A DNA stretch of 64,000 nucleotides from Acanthochromis polyacanthus (taxonomy: Eukaryota; Chordata; Actinopteri; Pomacentridae), in assembly GCF_021347895.1 (NCBI RefSeq), contig NC_067113.1, forward strand, positions 43,935,474 to 43,999,473, given 5' to 3'. The notes under the pieces were generated by a model. That model was not told where the DNA came from. It did no database searches and saw nothing but the letters and a program-made list of their open reading frames with translations. Positions 35,101 through 47,815 of this stretch are shown piece by piece. Each line of letters opens with the position of its first letter. Position 1 is the first letter of the stretch. A program made the translations under genes and the position numbers.

Positions 35101-38100
35101 TGAATGGATAGGTGGATGACTTAAATGAACTTTATGTAGAATTTCCTGTAAAAATCAGCCATCTTGTACAACTTTTTGTGTAAATGAATTGATTGCAAGC
35201 TTCTACAGACTCTCAGACAGAAAACCTTTCCCTGAATGCATTGGTATTCAGTTTAGTGTTCATGCTCAGACTTTAGAGCTGCTGAACTGATGAGATTAGA
35301 CATGGCTGCCTTGGCTGTTAGTTAAAGGAATGCATCAACTTTTTTTTTTTTTTTTTTTTAAATATGATTATTCAGTTTCTTGGAGTTGGAAAAGAAGATT
35401 GATACCACTCTCATGTCACTACTGTGGAAATGAAACAACACCAGCAGCCATTTATCTTAGCTTACACCAAAGACTGGAAATGGCAGAACAGTGCTGCTGT
35501 TGCTTTCGTGTTTAATGTGACGACATATGAGTTGTCTATAACATAAGCATATTTTCTAAAATGTTGAACTGGAGAAGTTATTTATTGAATTTGCTATGTC
35601 CCTATGTCTCCTCCCACTCTATACGGTCCTCGGATGCATTGTTCCTTGCTGTTCCAACTCTAGATTGATAAATAAAGGAGATGCAGACAGGTCTAGGCTC
35701 TGGAATGACATCAAAACTCTTTTTTGGTAAAATTTTTCTATATTTTTTTATTTTTAAAGCATTGCAGCTCATTTTAGCCTTTTTTTCGGGTTTGGTGCAT
35801 TTTATTCTGTTTCTTGGCATTTTTACTCACTGTAGGCTTTTTTGGACAACAATGTTACATCCTGCATCTGTATGGAAATAGTATAACAATGTCTAGAAGT
35901 AGAGAACTCAAAATTGTATTCTTTGCAGTCTGACACAGTTAGGATGCCATAAATCATTTAAATAAGAAAAAAGTGAAGTTTAGTTAAAGTTTAATTACTT
36001 TGATGACTTCTTACAACTGAGTCACTAATTTGTTCTTGTTTTGTGCTGAGAATTTTTAGTTTTTTTTAAGTTTTTTTTTTTTTTACTAAACAAACAGAAG
36101 ACTTGGTGAAGTTCTATGACAGAATGGCAGGAGAGTACTGTTGATAAGTTAAAAATCTGATGATTCTTTTTGCTTTTACATTTTCCAGTTCTGATAAATG
36201 ACGGAAATTTGTGGGTTATAATTATTATAATTATAATTATTTAGAGTTACATGCTTTCAAATCTGCCACCATCTTTTAGGGTTTAGGGTGTTAATTACTG
36301 CATTTAAGAACCAGCGCAAAATCAGAAACGCATTATTTTTATCAACTTTTTTCAATAAGACATCCGAAATAAAGTGATTTTGATGAAATATCACAATTGT
36401 AAGCTACAATTTGGTTGTATTTTCCAAAGGAACGCTATGTTGCAGGTGAGACGTTCACAGACTGTTGGAAAGCTGAAAATCTGAAGATTCTTACGGTTTT
36501 GTTGTTGTTGTTGTTTTTTACACTTTTTGGCTGTGATTTTGGTCCATTTTTAAACATTCCTTTTAAACCCATTTGTTTTGGGCTTTAGAGAGTTATTCTC
36601 TTCTGCAGAAAGTGTTGTAGGTGATGTATACATAGAGTTTAGTATTATTATAAATAATTAGATTATAAGATAAATGTTTGATGTAATTACATTTGATTGA
36701 AGACATAGTCATATATGCTTTACTAATCTTTCCCACCCCAAGTTCATGGCTTGGCTAATTTGACCTTCTTTTCACTTAAAACTCTGTTTGCCTGCAGCTT
36801 TTTCTGCAGAGTTCGCAGACCACATTTACCCATTTACTTTTTTTTTTTCATTTTGCATTAAAGCAAGTTGGCTTACATAACTTTGAGATTAAAGGTCTTG
36901 ACATCGGCGTCATGAGGGAGCTGTTAGCTGTGTGATATGATGTAATATATCACACACAAACATCTGATATATGGTGTGTGATGCAGTGTGAAATCATGAT
37001 TGATTTTCAAAGTGCCTGTAGAATGTGGGTGTTTGTGCGTCGGTGTTGTTGGTGTGTGCATACGTCTGAGACAAGGGCAAGAGTAAGGTGTTGCCCTATC
37101 ACGTTGCAGTCTCACGACCATATGACATTTGGGACAGGAAAGATTATTAGTGGCTGTGGGCAATCCAGGCGCAAACACACAACTGCACACAGACGCACAC
37201 ACCAAGGCCAAGTTGACTGGATTGAAAGTTTGACACTGTGTTAGAGCACAAGGGTTCCCCAGACATTGCAATTTTATGACAAAATCATGCAAATTCTCAG
37301 CTCAGTGATTATACCACATATTACAAAGTTTTCAGAAGGTCATCTTAAATACGATTTCCTCCCAAAAATCTTAAACTTTTCATTTAATGGGAACCTAATT
37401 GTAAGCACCGTCAGCGAGTTTGTTCTTTCTTAAAGGGCAAAAACTCAAGTACTCGAAACGCACTTCCACGAGCAACACGATAGCTTTAATAATTCTGGTT
37501 TTCATCATAAGCTGAATGAAGTTAAGTCTGTGGACGTAAACACATTAAAATGTGTAAAGGAGATTTTAATAATCCTGTTTCTCCCAATTCCCATCTCAGC
37601 CTTGGACCTCAGACCTCTTTTCTCACTCACAGGGAGAAAAATCCTTTAAAGAGAAAGTAGTTGGGGAGTAAAGCTCCTATTAAGTGGCAGAGACAATCAG
37701 AGCCTCTGTCACAGCCTCAATATCTGAGCCGCTTTCAATCCCCCGTCTTAATAAGGGACAGACACAAATTCAATACACTCCAAGATAAACTAAGTCCATT
37801 GATACCTATTGCCAATTATCAGGCTGCATTTATTCCTCTAGTGTTTCTGTGTTTGCTCATGTGTTCCTCTGCATACACATGTCATGTGACCACACAGTGT
37901 CATTGCTATTGTTTCTCATATGTGTGTCTTCACATGCGGAATTATCCGTGTAGGGTTTGTCAGTTAACATCAATTCCCTTCCAGCATATATGTGCAGACA
38001 GTATTGAAATTATGAGGCATCTATATAACATGAATGTGCATGTATATGTGTCTGCTTTTGTTCACTGAGAAAAGAAACAAGAAAAACACAAAGAGAGGTT

Positions 38101-38539
38101 GTTATGAAGACAGAAGAGAAAAACCAACTAGACTGAAATCCTGTAGACCTATTCAACAGATAATGCATTCATTGTCTGCTGCCTTGGAAGATCGCAAAAA
38201 ATGCAATAAGGGAAGAATGTATGATGGGAAAGGAAAATATGGCAAATTGAATTGGTTGTTAAACTCAAGGACTGATTAACTTCTGATTAAAATCTGTGTT
38301 TACAATAGTGAGGTGGAAAAATATAAATTCTCCATTTTGATTTAATTTAGAACATACAAGGAAACAATTCCATGAAACAAGAAAGGAAACAACAGAAACT
38401 TTTTCATACTTTAACCAAAAACTTGGAACTCGGTGGATAAAATTGGGATGGGACAGAGTAGTGAGGCAAAATGCATAAAACAGAGAGACATTTTATAGAT
38501 TAAACGAACAGAGTAAATCTTCTAAAGTAGTTTTCTAAA
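35101..38539. other. AT-rich non-coding, nothing firm
   Basis: T-runs at 35341-35359 and 36069-36084. The block around 36136-36160 ('ctgttgataagttaaaaatc', then 'tgatgattct') recurs in altered form at 36463-36490, suggesting a small local duplication. CA/TG patches occur at 36950-37060 and 37180-37200. No gene was recognised. Confidence 0.45.
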
Positions 38540-40140
38540 GACCTGGCAGTGGAACAGTGGACCAGCCCTTAAGTCTTATGGAGTTGCTGTGATTTTTAAA
38601 TCTCTTTTGTGATCTTGGATAAGGCTGATATCCATGTTTACTGGGGAATCTTGTTGAGGGTACTGCTGTAGTACGTCGCATCAGGGTTATTGTCATGTCA
38701 GTCAATTGTTGTACAACCAAAGTGAGAGCTGTGTTCAAATAGTCTCATATTCGTGGACTCCGCCAAGGTTGTCCTTTGTCTCCGATCTCAAGGTGCAGCC
38801 AGTGTAAAGGCCCCAAATTCAGTATGGTTAAAATGTGCAGATTTTATTTTGAAATGTGTTTTGTTGTTTCCTGTTATAAAGGAAGTTTATTTTGAAAGGT
38901 CACTGAGCGCGCATAGTTAGCTACAAAGGTAAACAGTACATGGTAATGACGGTAAGAAGCACAGAGAGTAAGGAGTGATAAAAATGGCAAAGATAAATGG
39001 GAGAGTAAGGTGTAATAAGGAATTTAGCTCCAGTTGAAAGTGGCAACAAAGTATGGTAATTATATCTTCTCAAGGTTATGGTTTAAAGGAAATACGGTAT
39101 TACTTTTGAAGCTAGTGTGACAAGCTAATGTGATATTTCTGTGTTTATTTCCGTTTTAGCTCTCACGTTGGTCCTATGTTGAGCGACGTTGGTCTAAGTT
39201 GGACGTACAAACTGCAGCCTGGTTTATGACCTGTAAATAAAAGACATTCGACTATCAGTCCTGGCTTTCACTGATTTCGACTGGTATGCTATAGCCAGCG
39301 TGAGGATGGTGTCCGGTTTGGGAATTTCAGGGTTTTTGTATATGGCGGGGTTCTGGGGTTCTGTTGGCTTCATGAAACTATGACCTTCAACGTGCACTGA
39401 GACAGTTTGCAGCTGAGTGCATGACAAGGATGAGAGTCATACCTCCAAGACTGAGGTCATGGTTCACTGTTGGAAACTGGAAGGGATCTGGGGTTGCTGC
39501 TCTAAACAAAATAGTTTAAGTGTCTCGAAATCTTGTTTAGAAGTGATTTGAAAATAGAGCATGAAATGGACAGATAAATTAAGACAATGTCATCAGTAAT
39601 GCAACTGTTGCACCGGACCGCTGTGGTGTAAAGGGAGTTGGGTTGGAAGGGAAAAGTCACGATGTATCAGTTGGTCTTTGTTCCAACCCTTACCTATTGT
39701 CATGTGCTCTGAGTAGTGACCAAAGAATAAGCTTTCACATACAAGTGGCTGAAACATATTTCCTCAGGAGGGTGTTTGGGCTCAACCTGAGATGTAGGTT
39801 CGGACAGCCGGAGGGAGCTCTGGGTGGAGTCACTGCTTCTTTGTGTGTGGCTAGATGCCTCCAGGGCAACTTCCTTTAGAGGTTTTCCGGACCTGTCCAA
39901 CTGGGAGAAGAGCCCCAGGGTTGATCCACAACTTGCTTGAGAGATTACTTATCTCATCTGGCCTGGGATTGCCTTGGGATCCACAAGGAAGAGCGGGAAA
40001 ACATTGCTGAGAAGCGTGATGTGAGATATGAGCTGTTTAGCTGCTGCCTCTATGACCCCTACCCCAGTTAAGCAGAAGAAAATAGGTGGGTGGATGATAT
40101 AAATAATTATTCTGATGGACAGATGGTGGAGCTTTTCAAC
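38540..40140 (+). mobile_element. LINE (non-LTR retrotransposon) remnant, interrupted by an LTR
   Basis: The plus strand carries decayed reverse transcriptase sequence. GGACTCCGCCAAGGTTGTCC then 'tttgtctccgat' reads as the RT block GLRQGCPLSP. After the LTR, 'ttctgttggcttcat' and 'gtttgcagctgagtgcatga' continue the RT. From 39590 to 39900 follow the C-terminal blocks ('ttgcaccggaccgctgtggt', 'caacccttacctattgtcat', 'gatgcctccagggcaacttcc'). The 3' end runs into 'aagaaaataggtgggtggatg' at about 40080-40095. Frameshifts, stops and a small deletion at 38790 make it dead. The exact clade is not assigned. Confidence 0.8.
38803..39293 (+). mobile_element. Solo LTR inserted in the LINE, 5 bp target duplication
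   Basis: A 491 bp block starts TGTAAAGGCC and ends TATGCTATA. It is flanked by perfect GCCAG copies at 38798-38802 and 39294-39298. Removing the block and one GCCAG restores continuous LINE sequence (…GGTGCAGCCAG then CGTGAGGATGG…). Inside are a TATAAA at 38875 and an AATAAA at 39236, in the usual promoter and polyadenylation order for plus orientation. TG start, 5 bp duplication and no coding sequence identify a solo LTR; the canonical CA end appears mutated to TA. Gypsy-type and retrovirus-like elements both make 4-6 bp duplications, so the family is open. Confidence 0.85.
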
Positions 40141-42452
40141 AACATTATAAGACATAAATATAAGCGCTTCCATAGTCTTGAGGCTCTCCGTCTGCCACAG
40201 TGTTGCCTTTGTTGAGTAGAATACCTGTTAGCAAGCATGCAAATGTGTGTGAAGCGCAGCAGGTGGGTGAAGCTTCTGTATTCTGAACATGAAAAATGTG
40301 GCTATCTGTGTGAGTGCTTTAGTGTGTGGTCCGGCGGGTAAAATAACCATTGATTTCTGTTTTGTTTCAGAGCAGCCAGGGTTGTCAGGTCCTTTTGTCT
40401 GATCAATAGTTTCAGCACATTACCGCGCTCATAAAGTAACTGACCAGTGAGGGAATGAGTCAGTCCCTTGGCAATCAGCCGGCGTGGCCGAGCACACGCG
40501 TATCCGCCTTTTTATTTTTTGGCCAACATGGGCAGCAGAAGAATGTTGCACGACTGTTTGAACAATCAATGCTATTAATCAAAATGTCAAAACTGCATCT
40601 CTGTGGGAATAATGTGAATGTGGGTGCTTGCATTCGGACTGTGTTTTTAAAAAAAAAAGTGGGAGAAGTGGATTCAAATGAGAGTAAAATTGGATAAAAA
40701 CAACAGAAGATTCTCAGCTTTATATTTTTATTGCTTTAGCTCACGTAGAAACAGAAACATTGCGGGGATTTGTTGAATAATTAGCTTAGCCTTGGCGAAT
40801 CCACACAGCGGTCTACAAGTCCTGACCTTAGCAATGCACTTCACACACCCTGCAGCTCCACACAAAGCTCCTGAATGCACATGAGTCCATGGCTAATGCA
40901 AACAAGCCATCCAAGGACACACAACATGTGAATATGACGACCTTGGAATTACCTAGAACTGCATTTCCACTGTTTTTACAGAGTCGCGCCTCAACTCATG
41001 GGGCAAAACATCATGGTTTTGTATTTTAATGGTTTCATTTCTCAACAAAAGATTAAAAGATAAAAGAAACAGATTAATTCAACAAAAACCACCATTAAGT
41101 CCAGTTTGGACTGTCTTTAAAGAGTTGACATTTCCCAAATGAACAGCTGTTGTTGTGTGGCTTTATATTCATTTGCTCTCTTTGTACATTTGCCAGGCAA
41201 AGTACTATGCTGGTGTTGCATCATTTGTGGTTAATATTGGATATTATAGAAAAGGGCTGAAAAACAGACAACTATTGACCCTACTTTTGATGCAATCGAC
41301 CTGTTTTCTTACAAATATTTGTTATGTTACAACTTACTATGACTGATGTTATGAATAAGATTCACAAACATGCTTCTGGATGAACACACCTGTTGGGTAA
41401 AAGCATCCTCACAGACGGTCTGTTCTGTCCCCTGATGATTCCTTCATGCTGTCGATGCCTTGGGGATCTGGGAATGAGACGGAGTGACAAATGATGGCAA
41501 GATGAAGATCAGAGGGAGAAACTGGGGGAGCGAGGAGCAGGAAATGAGACAATGGAGTTGGAGTTTGGAGGTAGGAGTTGGGTGGATGGATGGATGTGGA
41601 GATGTGGATGCAAGACATATTGGTGGAAGAGTGAGATAGAGCGATTTAATAAAACAGGATGGAATTACAGGAATGAGAAAAATGAATGCAGATAAAAGAA
41701 AAATGTGAGAAAACCTTGAACAAGTTATGCAGTTGTCCTTGTGTTTCTCCTGAAAGTTGGCACGCACGACAGCAGGGTTGCCTTTTCGCAATGTGTCTCG
41801 CCTCTGCACTCCACTTTATTGCATTTCAAATGGAATAATAAGCATAAGGTTAGAGGCAACTTTAAGCTTCAACTTGAGGGTTTTAGTGCTCATGCTGTAG
41901 AATATTAATTTCCCCAGTATGTGGCCCACATAGACTTATAATGTATATAAACCTATTTAGCCATTCTAAAGGGATTATTCAAATGACTGGGAGGAGACGG
42001 GATAAGAGTGCTCCTCAGCTGGGAGGGGTTCTTTAGTATATTTTATAGGTTTGGTGCGCTTCCAAAGGCAGCTGCCATTGCCGGTCCCAGTCAACAGATG
42101 GTGCTGTGGCTCTTCAGTTGTTCCACACAAGTTTGCTGGCATTCATGAGCAGTAGATGTGAGCGGCAAGCGAGTTGGAGCACCATCAGTTGATTGAGCTT
42201 ATAGACAAAGCACACTTACATGTAGAAGCAGTGCAACTGAGACATTGGATTACATAACTCTGACATCCCCCGCCTGCCTTTCGCTGTCATGTCAAGATGG
42301 GAGCGTGTGAGAGGGAACGATGTGTGTGGAGGGGGCTTTAAAAAGTGGATTTTTTTTCAATACTTTGGCACACTCTCAATCCCTCCGTCAGCATGTCTCT
42401 CCTCTTATTTTGCTCTTTCTATATTCAAGATCGAAATCTGTGCGAACTCCGA
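40141..42452. other. Non-coding, nothing recognised
   Basis: No gene or named repeat. A GGAT-rich bit at 41580-41596 is a short simple repeat. Minus-strand frames at 41409-41809 are Pro/Ser/Leu-rich artefacts of a purine-rich plus strand. Confidence 0.5.
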
Positions 42453-42485
42453 CTCTCTCTCTCTCTCGCTCTCTCTGTCTCTCTC
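42453..42485. repeat. (CT)n microsatellite, interrupted
   Basis: A CT run broken by CG at about 42468 and TGT at about 42477. Three overlapping Ser/Leu-rich plus-strand frames between 42289 and 42791 derive from this pyrimidine-rich zone. Confidence 0.9.
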
Positions 42486-43639
42486 CACATTTTCCCTCCT
42501 TCTCTCATATCTTTTTCAACCTGTCTCCTTCCTTTTCTTTCACACAGACACACCCATGCTGCCTCCCTGACTCTCAGTGTTTCCGCATGTTTTACTCTTT
42601 CCTTTCCATTTCTGTATTTCGGGAATAATCACTTCTACTCAGGAATATCTGCTGTAGATTTTATTCCAACACTCCCATCTTCTTTCCCAGCTAAAATGAT
42701 ATGGTTTGGTGTGCACACAAACACATATTTGAACAACATGCAGAGGCTTTTTTTGGTTCCAATGGACAGTATAATATCCAGCCACATCTAATAATCAATT
42801 CAACAAGTCCAGGGTTTTACTGAAAGAGGTTTTTCTTATCTCCTGCAACCTCATGACTTTGGTTTATCATGTGTAAATATGCTATTTGTTGAAATACTGG
42901 TGTTATCTTCAATTCATTCAAAAGGTAAAATGACATTTCAGCTCACGTTATGCAACACATTCAAGGACTGTATAGAATTAGATGGATATGTACTGGATAT
43001 GTCTAAGTTCATTCTAGTTTTTTTGTATGTTTCTGTTTATTCCCTGTGCCAGTTGCTTAATAATTGATTGTAAATGTCACAAAGTCACGGGAAAAGCCAC
43101 AAACTACTCAGATGAAGGACTATAAAACCCACCCTTTGACACCTTTCCCTTGACAGTTTCCCTTGCTGCTTTTTTGACACTCTGGACTATCCATTTTGAA
43201 TTCCACTCAGCTGTCAGCTTCAAGTCGAACTCAGCGTGGAGGCAACTCACAACAGTAAATCCAGTCTACTGTATAATAATACCTCACACTTGCTCTGAGA
43301 GACAAAGACTTTTACCACACACAATATCCACCGTGAAAAAGCCACAAAACCTTTTGCCAATGCCAAGATGCACTCGCACTCCCCACCAGTGTTTCCCATG
43401 CATATAATTCATTTCAGCAGCCCGCAGAGAAAGACGCTGACAGAAAGAGAGGGAAAGCAATCTCTCTCTGTCACTGTGCAGGTGTCACAGGTGCTCCACG
43501 ATAAAGGCACTCTGCTGCAGGGCCGATATGAACACACATCTGCACACACTCTGCAACTTAAGGGAACCTGTTGGAGTAGCTTTAGGACTTGCAGTACAGG
43601 GTGAAGATAGAGGAGGGATGCAGCTTTAAAACAGAAGCA
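42486..43639. other. Non-coding, nothing recognised
   Basis: No gene or repeat family identified. Confidence 0.5.
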
Positions 43640-44520
43640 ACCACCTTCACAAGTAGAATCCACAAAGGAAAGACAAAGATCATGAACAACCAATGATGAA
43701 CCAGTCAAACTCGGCAGCAACAGCCTCAAGCAAGTGTTTAGAGAATAAGATTGACAAGAAAATTGGTACAGATGCAGACGCCATCGCAAGAATAGTGTCA
43801 ATATGGATTAATCCACTGGCTGTCCCCCACTTGACCACCTTTAATTTAAAAGATTTTTTAAAAAGAGGTGAATATTGATTGCGCCCCCAGGGTTGTGCCA
43901 TTGAAGACCAAATGTTCATATCAATCAACCTACAAGATTTCATGACTCTAGTTACATTTTTTCTCAAATTATGGTACTTAAAACTTTGCTCCACAGATTG
44001 GCACAAAGAAAATTGTGCAAAAGTTGATATGACCCTAACCTTTTCCTGAATTTTGAACTCAAAAACAAATGTTACCTATGGCAGCAGATTTTATAAGTTT
44101 TACATAAAAACCTATGTATAAAAATCTGTCAAATATGAGATAGTCAGTCTTGAACTTTTTTTCTATCGGCAAAGCAAGGCAAGGATAGCCTATATGTCAC
44201 TCAAATACATCTGGACCTCTACAATATTACAACAACAAACTAAAATAAGGATTTTCAACTCTCATAAAAAATCTGTTCTCCTTTACAGTTTCCAAGACTG
44301 GAAAGTTACGAGAAAAATGATCAGTAAAGCACAGACTTTCATCATCCTCAAGATACACTGGCCGGATAAGTATGATCTATGGTTGAAAACACAAAAGTTT
44401 CCACTAGAAGAAGAAGATGGAAGAATAAAATGGTGCTGGATTGGACATATTTTACAAAAACCAATGACAAACACCACTAGATAAGCCTTGATGTGTAATC
44501 CTCAAACAAAGACAAGAAGA
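43640..44520 (+). mobile_element. LINE C-terminal remnant, first copy
   Basis: The part 43640-43800 (KTKIMNNQ-like, then KIGTDADAIARI) matches the stretch just after the RT catalytic region of a fish LINE. The match resumes at 44194 with an open frame of 96 codons to 44484. That frame includes KIRIFNSHKKSVLLYSFQDWKVT (compare family KIRIFNS..KSVLLYG.ETW) and RIKWCWIGHILQKP (compare WRWIGHTLRKP). About 370 bp of unrelated AT-rich sequence separates the two parts. Downstream 'aatcctcaaacaaagacaag' matches the family's NPQGKRKRGRP region. Decayed and not functional. Confidence 0.75.
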
Positions 44521-44549
44521 GCTCGGTCAAAGAGCACTGACAAGCAGAC

Positions 44550-45010
44550 GAACATCGGCAAGCAAGACGGTAGGGACGCAGACATCAGAGTGAGAATAGG
44601 TGAGGTGAGGATAACCTTTTTGCTGCTCAACAACAACTGAAGCTCTACAATAATACATCAAACTTAAGTAAGGATTTTCAGTACTCTTTTATGTTTCTGA
44701 GACTTGGAGAGTGATGAAAACTACGATCAGTAAAGTACAGACCTTCATCAACAACTGCTTATCCTCAAGATCCTCAAAATCCGAAACAATGATTTATTGT
44801 TGAAAATACAATTATCTGTAGAGAAAATCGGAAGAAGACGATGGCGCTGGATTAGACATACTTTATGAAAGCCACCACCACACAGACCCTGACGTGGAAC
44901 CCTCAAGGAAAAAGAAGAAGAGGCCAAAGAACACCAGACAATGGGATCTACAACAGAGGTTTGGGTAAACCTGGACTCAACTGGAAGGAAAAGCCCAAGA
45001 CCAGGTTCTC
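44550..45010 (+). mobile_element. LINE C-terminal remnant, second copy in tandem
   Basis: A second, more damaged copy of the same region follows head-to-tail. RDADIRVRIGEVRITF-like codons start at about 44570, a KSVLLYG..TW-like block is near 44690, and RRRWRWIRHTL is followed by a stop near 44870. 'tggaaccctcaaggaaaaag' and 'aagaagaggccaaagaacac' (NPQGKRRRGQRT-like) end it. It aligns block by block with 44194-44520. Confidence 0.75.
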
Positions 45011-46769
45011 TAGAATTCCAAGTCGTGCCAGGGCTTGAGAAAATCAGTTTTCTAACACCATTGGATTCTGCACCACCAATCAATGTAATGAAGTAAACGT
45101 GGAAGCTTGAAATCTCTTTTCCTTTATTTGCTTGTCTCGCAGTTTTCACTGGAGTGACTTGACGACCTTTTTTTTAATCTCTTCATGCTGCTATTAAAGC
45201 CACAGCAACAGTGTTAGGCAGCTAGTCTTAGCTGTAGCTTAACCTAACTGTGGCTGCCAGACACAGATAATGTAGTAATTATCTAAATAGATTTTAAAAA
45301 AACCACCTAATTAAGCTAATTAAAGACCACAGCAATTCCAAAAACACAGGGGTCCCAGGACTGCAACATTAAACACTCGTAAATGGACTGTTTCACTTTT
45401 CTCTGATTCTTAAATTGGTGTTTGTGTTGTACACAGTAAATGAAAGTGCAAATGGAACGACTTGTTATCCGAACAAACCAAAGCTGGAACAACTGGCAGT
45501 ATTTAGGCAGAGCTGTAAATAACAGAAGAATATTTTTTATAGTAACTCAATAACAACACAGTAAGCTTATGCATTCACAGTTTTTATATTCATACCAAAT
45601 GGCTTGAATTTCAATTATTTACTGTCGGACTCATCGTTTTGGTCCTACATTCTACAGGTTTACAGTTTCTTTCTCATCAGGGCTGTTTTCAGATCCAGAC
45701 ATCTGTCTTCAGTGAACTCTGAGCTAAATCAGAGTCAAGAAGAATAAATGCTGGATTGATATTCACCAGATGGCTTCATATCTGCTGCAACTGTTTGCCA
45801 ACAAGTTCACCAGAGGCCTCTCAGTCAGGAAACTATCTCAGAGTTTTCAGGACTAAGACAGATAACAGTTCACTTCCTATAGGGGTACATCACCATGGTA
45901 ACCTATGCTGAACACCAAACCTTCCACAGAACACATGAAGAAAAGAGATCAATGCATTTAAAGCACCATCTATCAACCTCTAAATTTTCTTTCAAAAGAG
46001 CAGAATGTGAATATCAGAGGCACTGCAATGTTCTGTATACCTTTGTCTGGTGATATAATCCTAAAACAGAAATAGATTCAAACACTAAAGTCTGAAAGTC
46101 TACTTATTGACCTTGCAAGTCTGTTTACTTTGAATAATGTTTGGACATTTTTTTCTTTACCTGTTCTTAATACTGTTCAAACACCGCCAAGGTTGCAACT
46201 GAAAGAAGAACACTAAAATTGGCAAAAGAGTTTGATTCAGACTGACTTTGAAGTTGCTGAATTCATCCTCCACATGAACACAAAAAGTTTTATCTTTATT
46301 GCTTTTTTATTTAGTCCTAAAATAAGTTGTCTTTTCTGTAACATAAAAGTACTGCAATTGTAATAATCTGTATAGAACAATTGAAATAATATTCAGATTT
46401 TTAGAATGATTGTTTACAAAATTTCTAAAAAATAGTGTTGCACAAATGTTGTTCTGCCATCAGTGACACTAATTAAGCTGCCAACTGATCCATTGGAATA
46501 AAGCTTACCTGATGGCAAATTATATGTTCTAATAGGCTGGTTTGTATAAAACGTAGGTTAATAAACATTCCTTCTTTCTTAGTCCTTTTAAATTTGAGCC
46601 ATTCATGTAAAATGTGTAGGCTAGTACTTTCATATGAGCAAATATGCTTCTGATATGGAAACAAATGACAGTGTACTAAGGTGACCAGGGAACCAACCTT
46701 TGCTAACTAACTTTTAAATAGACCACTGTATGTTAGTTTATATAACAATATATACAACAGTAGCTCTGT
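45011..46769. other. Non-coding, nothing recognised
   Basis: AT-rich, without a recognisable feature. Confidence 0.5.
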
Positions 46770-47815
46770 TGGACCACATTGCACAGATAATGCTCTTTGA
46801 AACCATCTCAAGGACTGTTTTTACCTGTGAAGAAGCTTCTCATCTACTGCCCCAATCACTTGTGAGGTACCTCAAGGTTCCATCTTGGGGCCCACTTTGT
46901 TTTCTATGTATAAGCTCCCTTAAAGCCATGTCTTCCATGTGTCCTTCCGCTTTTACGTTGACGACATGCAAATATTGAATCAAATATTTCAACTCTGTAA
47001 CATTCGTTCTTCAGTGCCCCTAGGAGGTGAAGTGCTGGATGACAAAAAAAACTGTCATCAGTGTAATGGCATGAAATAAGAACAGATTGTATTTGATTCC
47101 TTCAATGAATTAACAACCATAACTAGGCATTTAAGGCCACAGACAGCAAACCTTCATACTCAAGACCAAGAGTCTTTGTGACATCATCTTTGACTCAGCA
47201 CTAAAATTTGACAAACTCAATAGTAAAAGTTTCAACTGAAGAACATTCCCTGATTGAAGCCCATCCTCTGTCTAAAATGTAACCACCAAGACTAGATTAT
47301 TGTAACTGTCTATGTTTGAGTTTTGGCTGTTGAAATCATTCTACTTGTACCCTCAGCCTCAAATGTTGACCTGTAAAATACAAAATTGATTTTAAGGTTC
47401 TTTTATTTGTCTATAAAACCATGCATGGGTTGCCGGCTGGGGTAATTTTAGAACTCTTCTGCCCCTCTTCTACCTTTAGGCCTCTTAGATCCTCAGAACA
47501 ACTGCTTTTAAATGTTCCATCAAATGAGGCTAATGGGCCTTTGCAAAGCTTTAAAACCGCCTCCCTCTTTTAATCAAATGTTCCTCCTCTGTTGACAGTT
47601 TTAATATTTTCAGAGCTGTGGTTGGTCATATTTCAGATTTATTTCATATTAGAATTTGATCTTCCAAGTTGCTATCCATGTTTTGGTCTTTGCTTTTTAA
47701 CATTTTATGTTTGTTTTGCTTATAAATACATTTTTTTGCACATATTAAGATGTACAGCACTCCAAAGCAGGTAAAATGTGTTATATGAAAAAAACGTGAT
47801 TAGATTTTACTTGAT
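46770..47815 (+). mobile_element. LINE remnant with RT motifs (CR1/L2/Rex1-like)
   Basis: At about 46863 the plus strand reads EVPQGSILGPTLF, the RT GVPQGSVLGPLLF block. At about 46952 it reads FYVDDMQI, which is the YxDD catalytic motif, in another frame. Further blocks are IIFDSALKFDK (about 47190), LDYCN (about 47290), and 'tgcatgggttgccggctggg' to 'gcctcttagatcctcagaac' (LAPGY..LL, RPLRSSDQ-like). The 3' end 'acagcactccaaagcaggta' and 'tgttatatgaaaaaaacg' matches the GCACTTTG..TATATAAA tails of fish LINEs. Multiple frameshifts; 5' truncated. Confidence 0.75.

Noticed and set aside
36275..36290. TTTAGGGTTTAGGGT, a telomere-like motif
   Set aside because: Only two units and of plant-type spacing; not an interstitial telomeric array.
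42289..42791. Three overlapping plus-strand frames of 93-148 codons
   Set aside because: They are Ser/Leu/Phe-rich translations of a CT-rich tract in all three frames, with no motif.
46730..46978. 82-codon frame as a gene
   Set aside because: It is an out-of-frame reading of a LINE reverse transcriptase region; the VPQGSILGP and YVDD motifs are in other frames.
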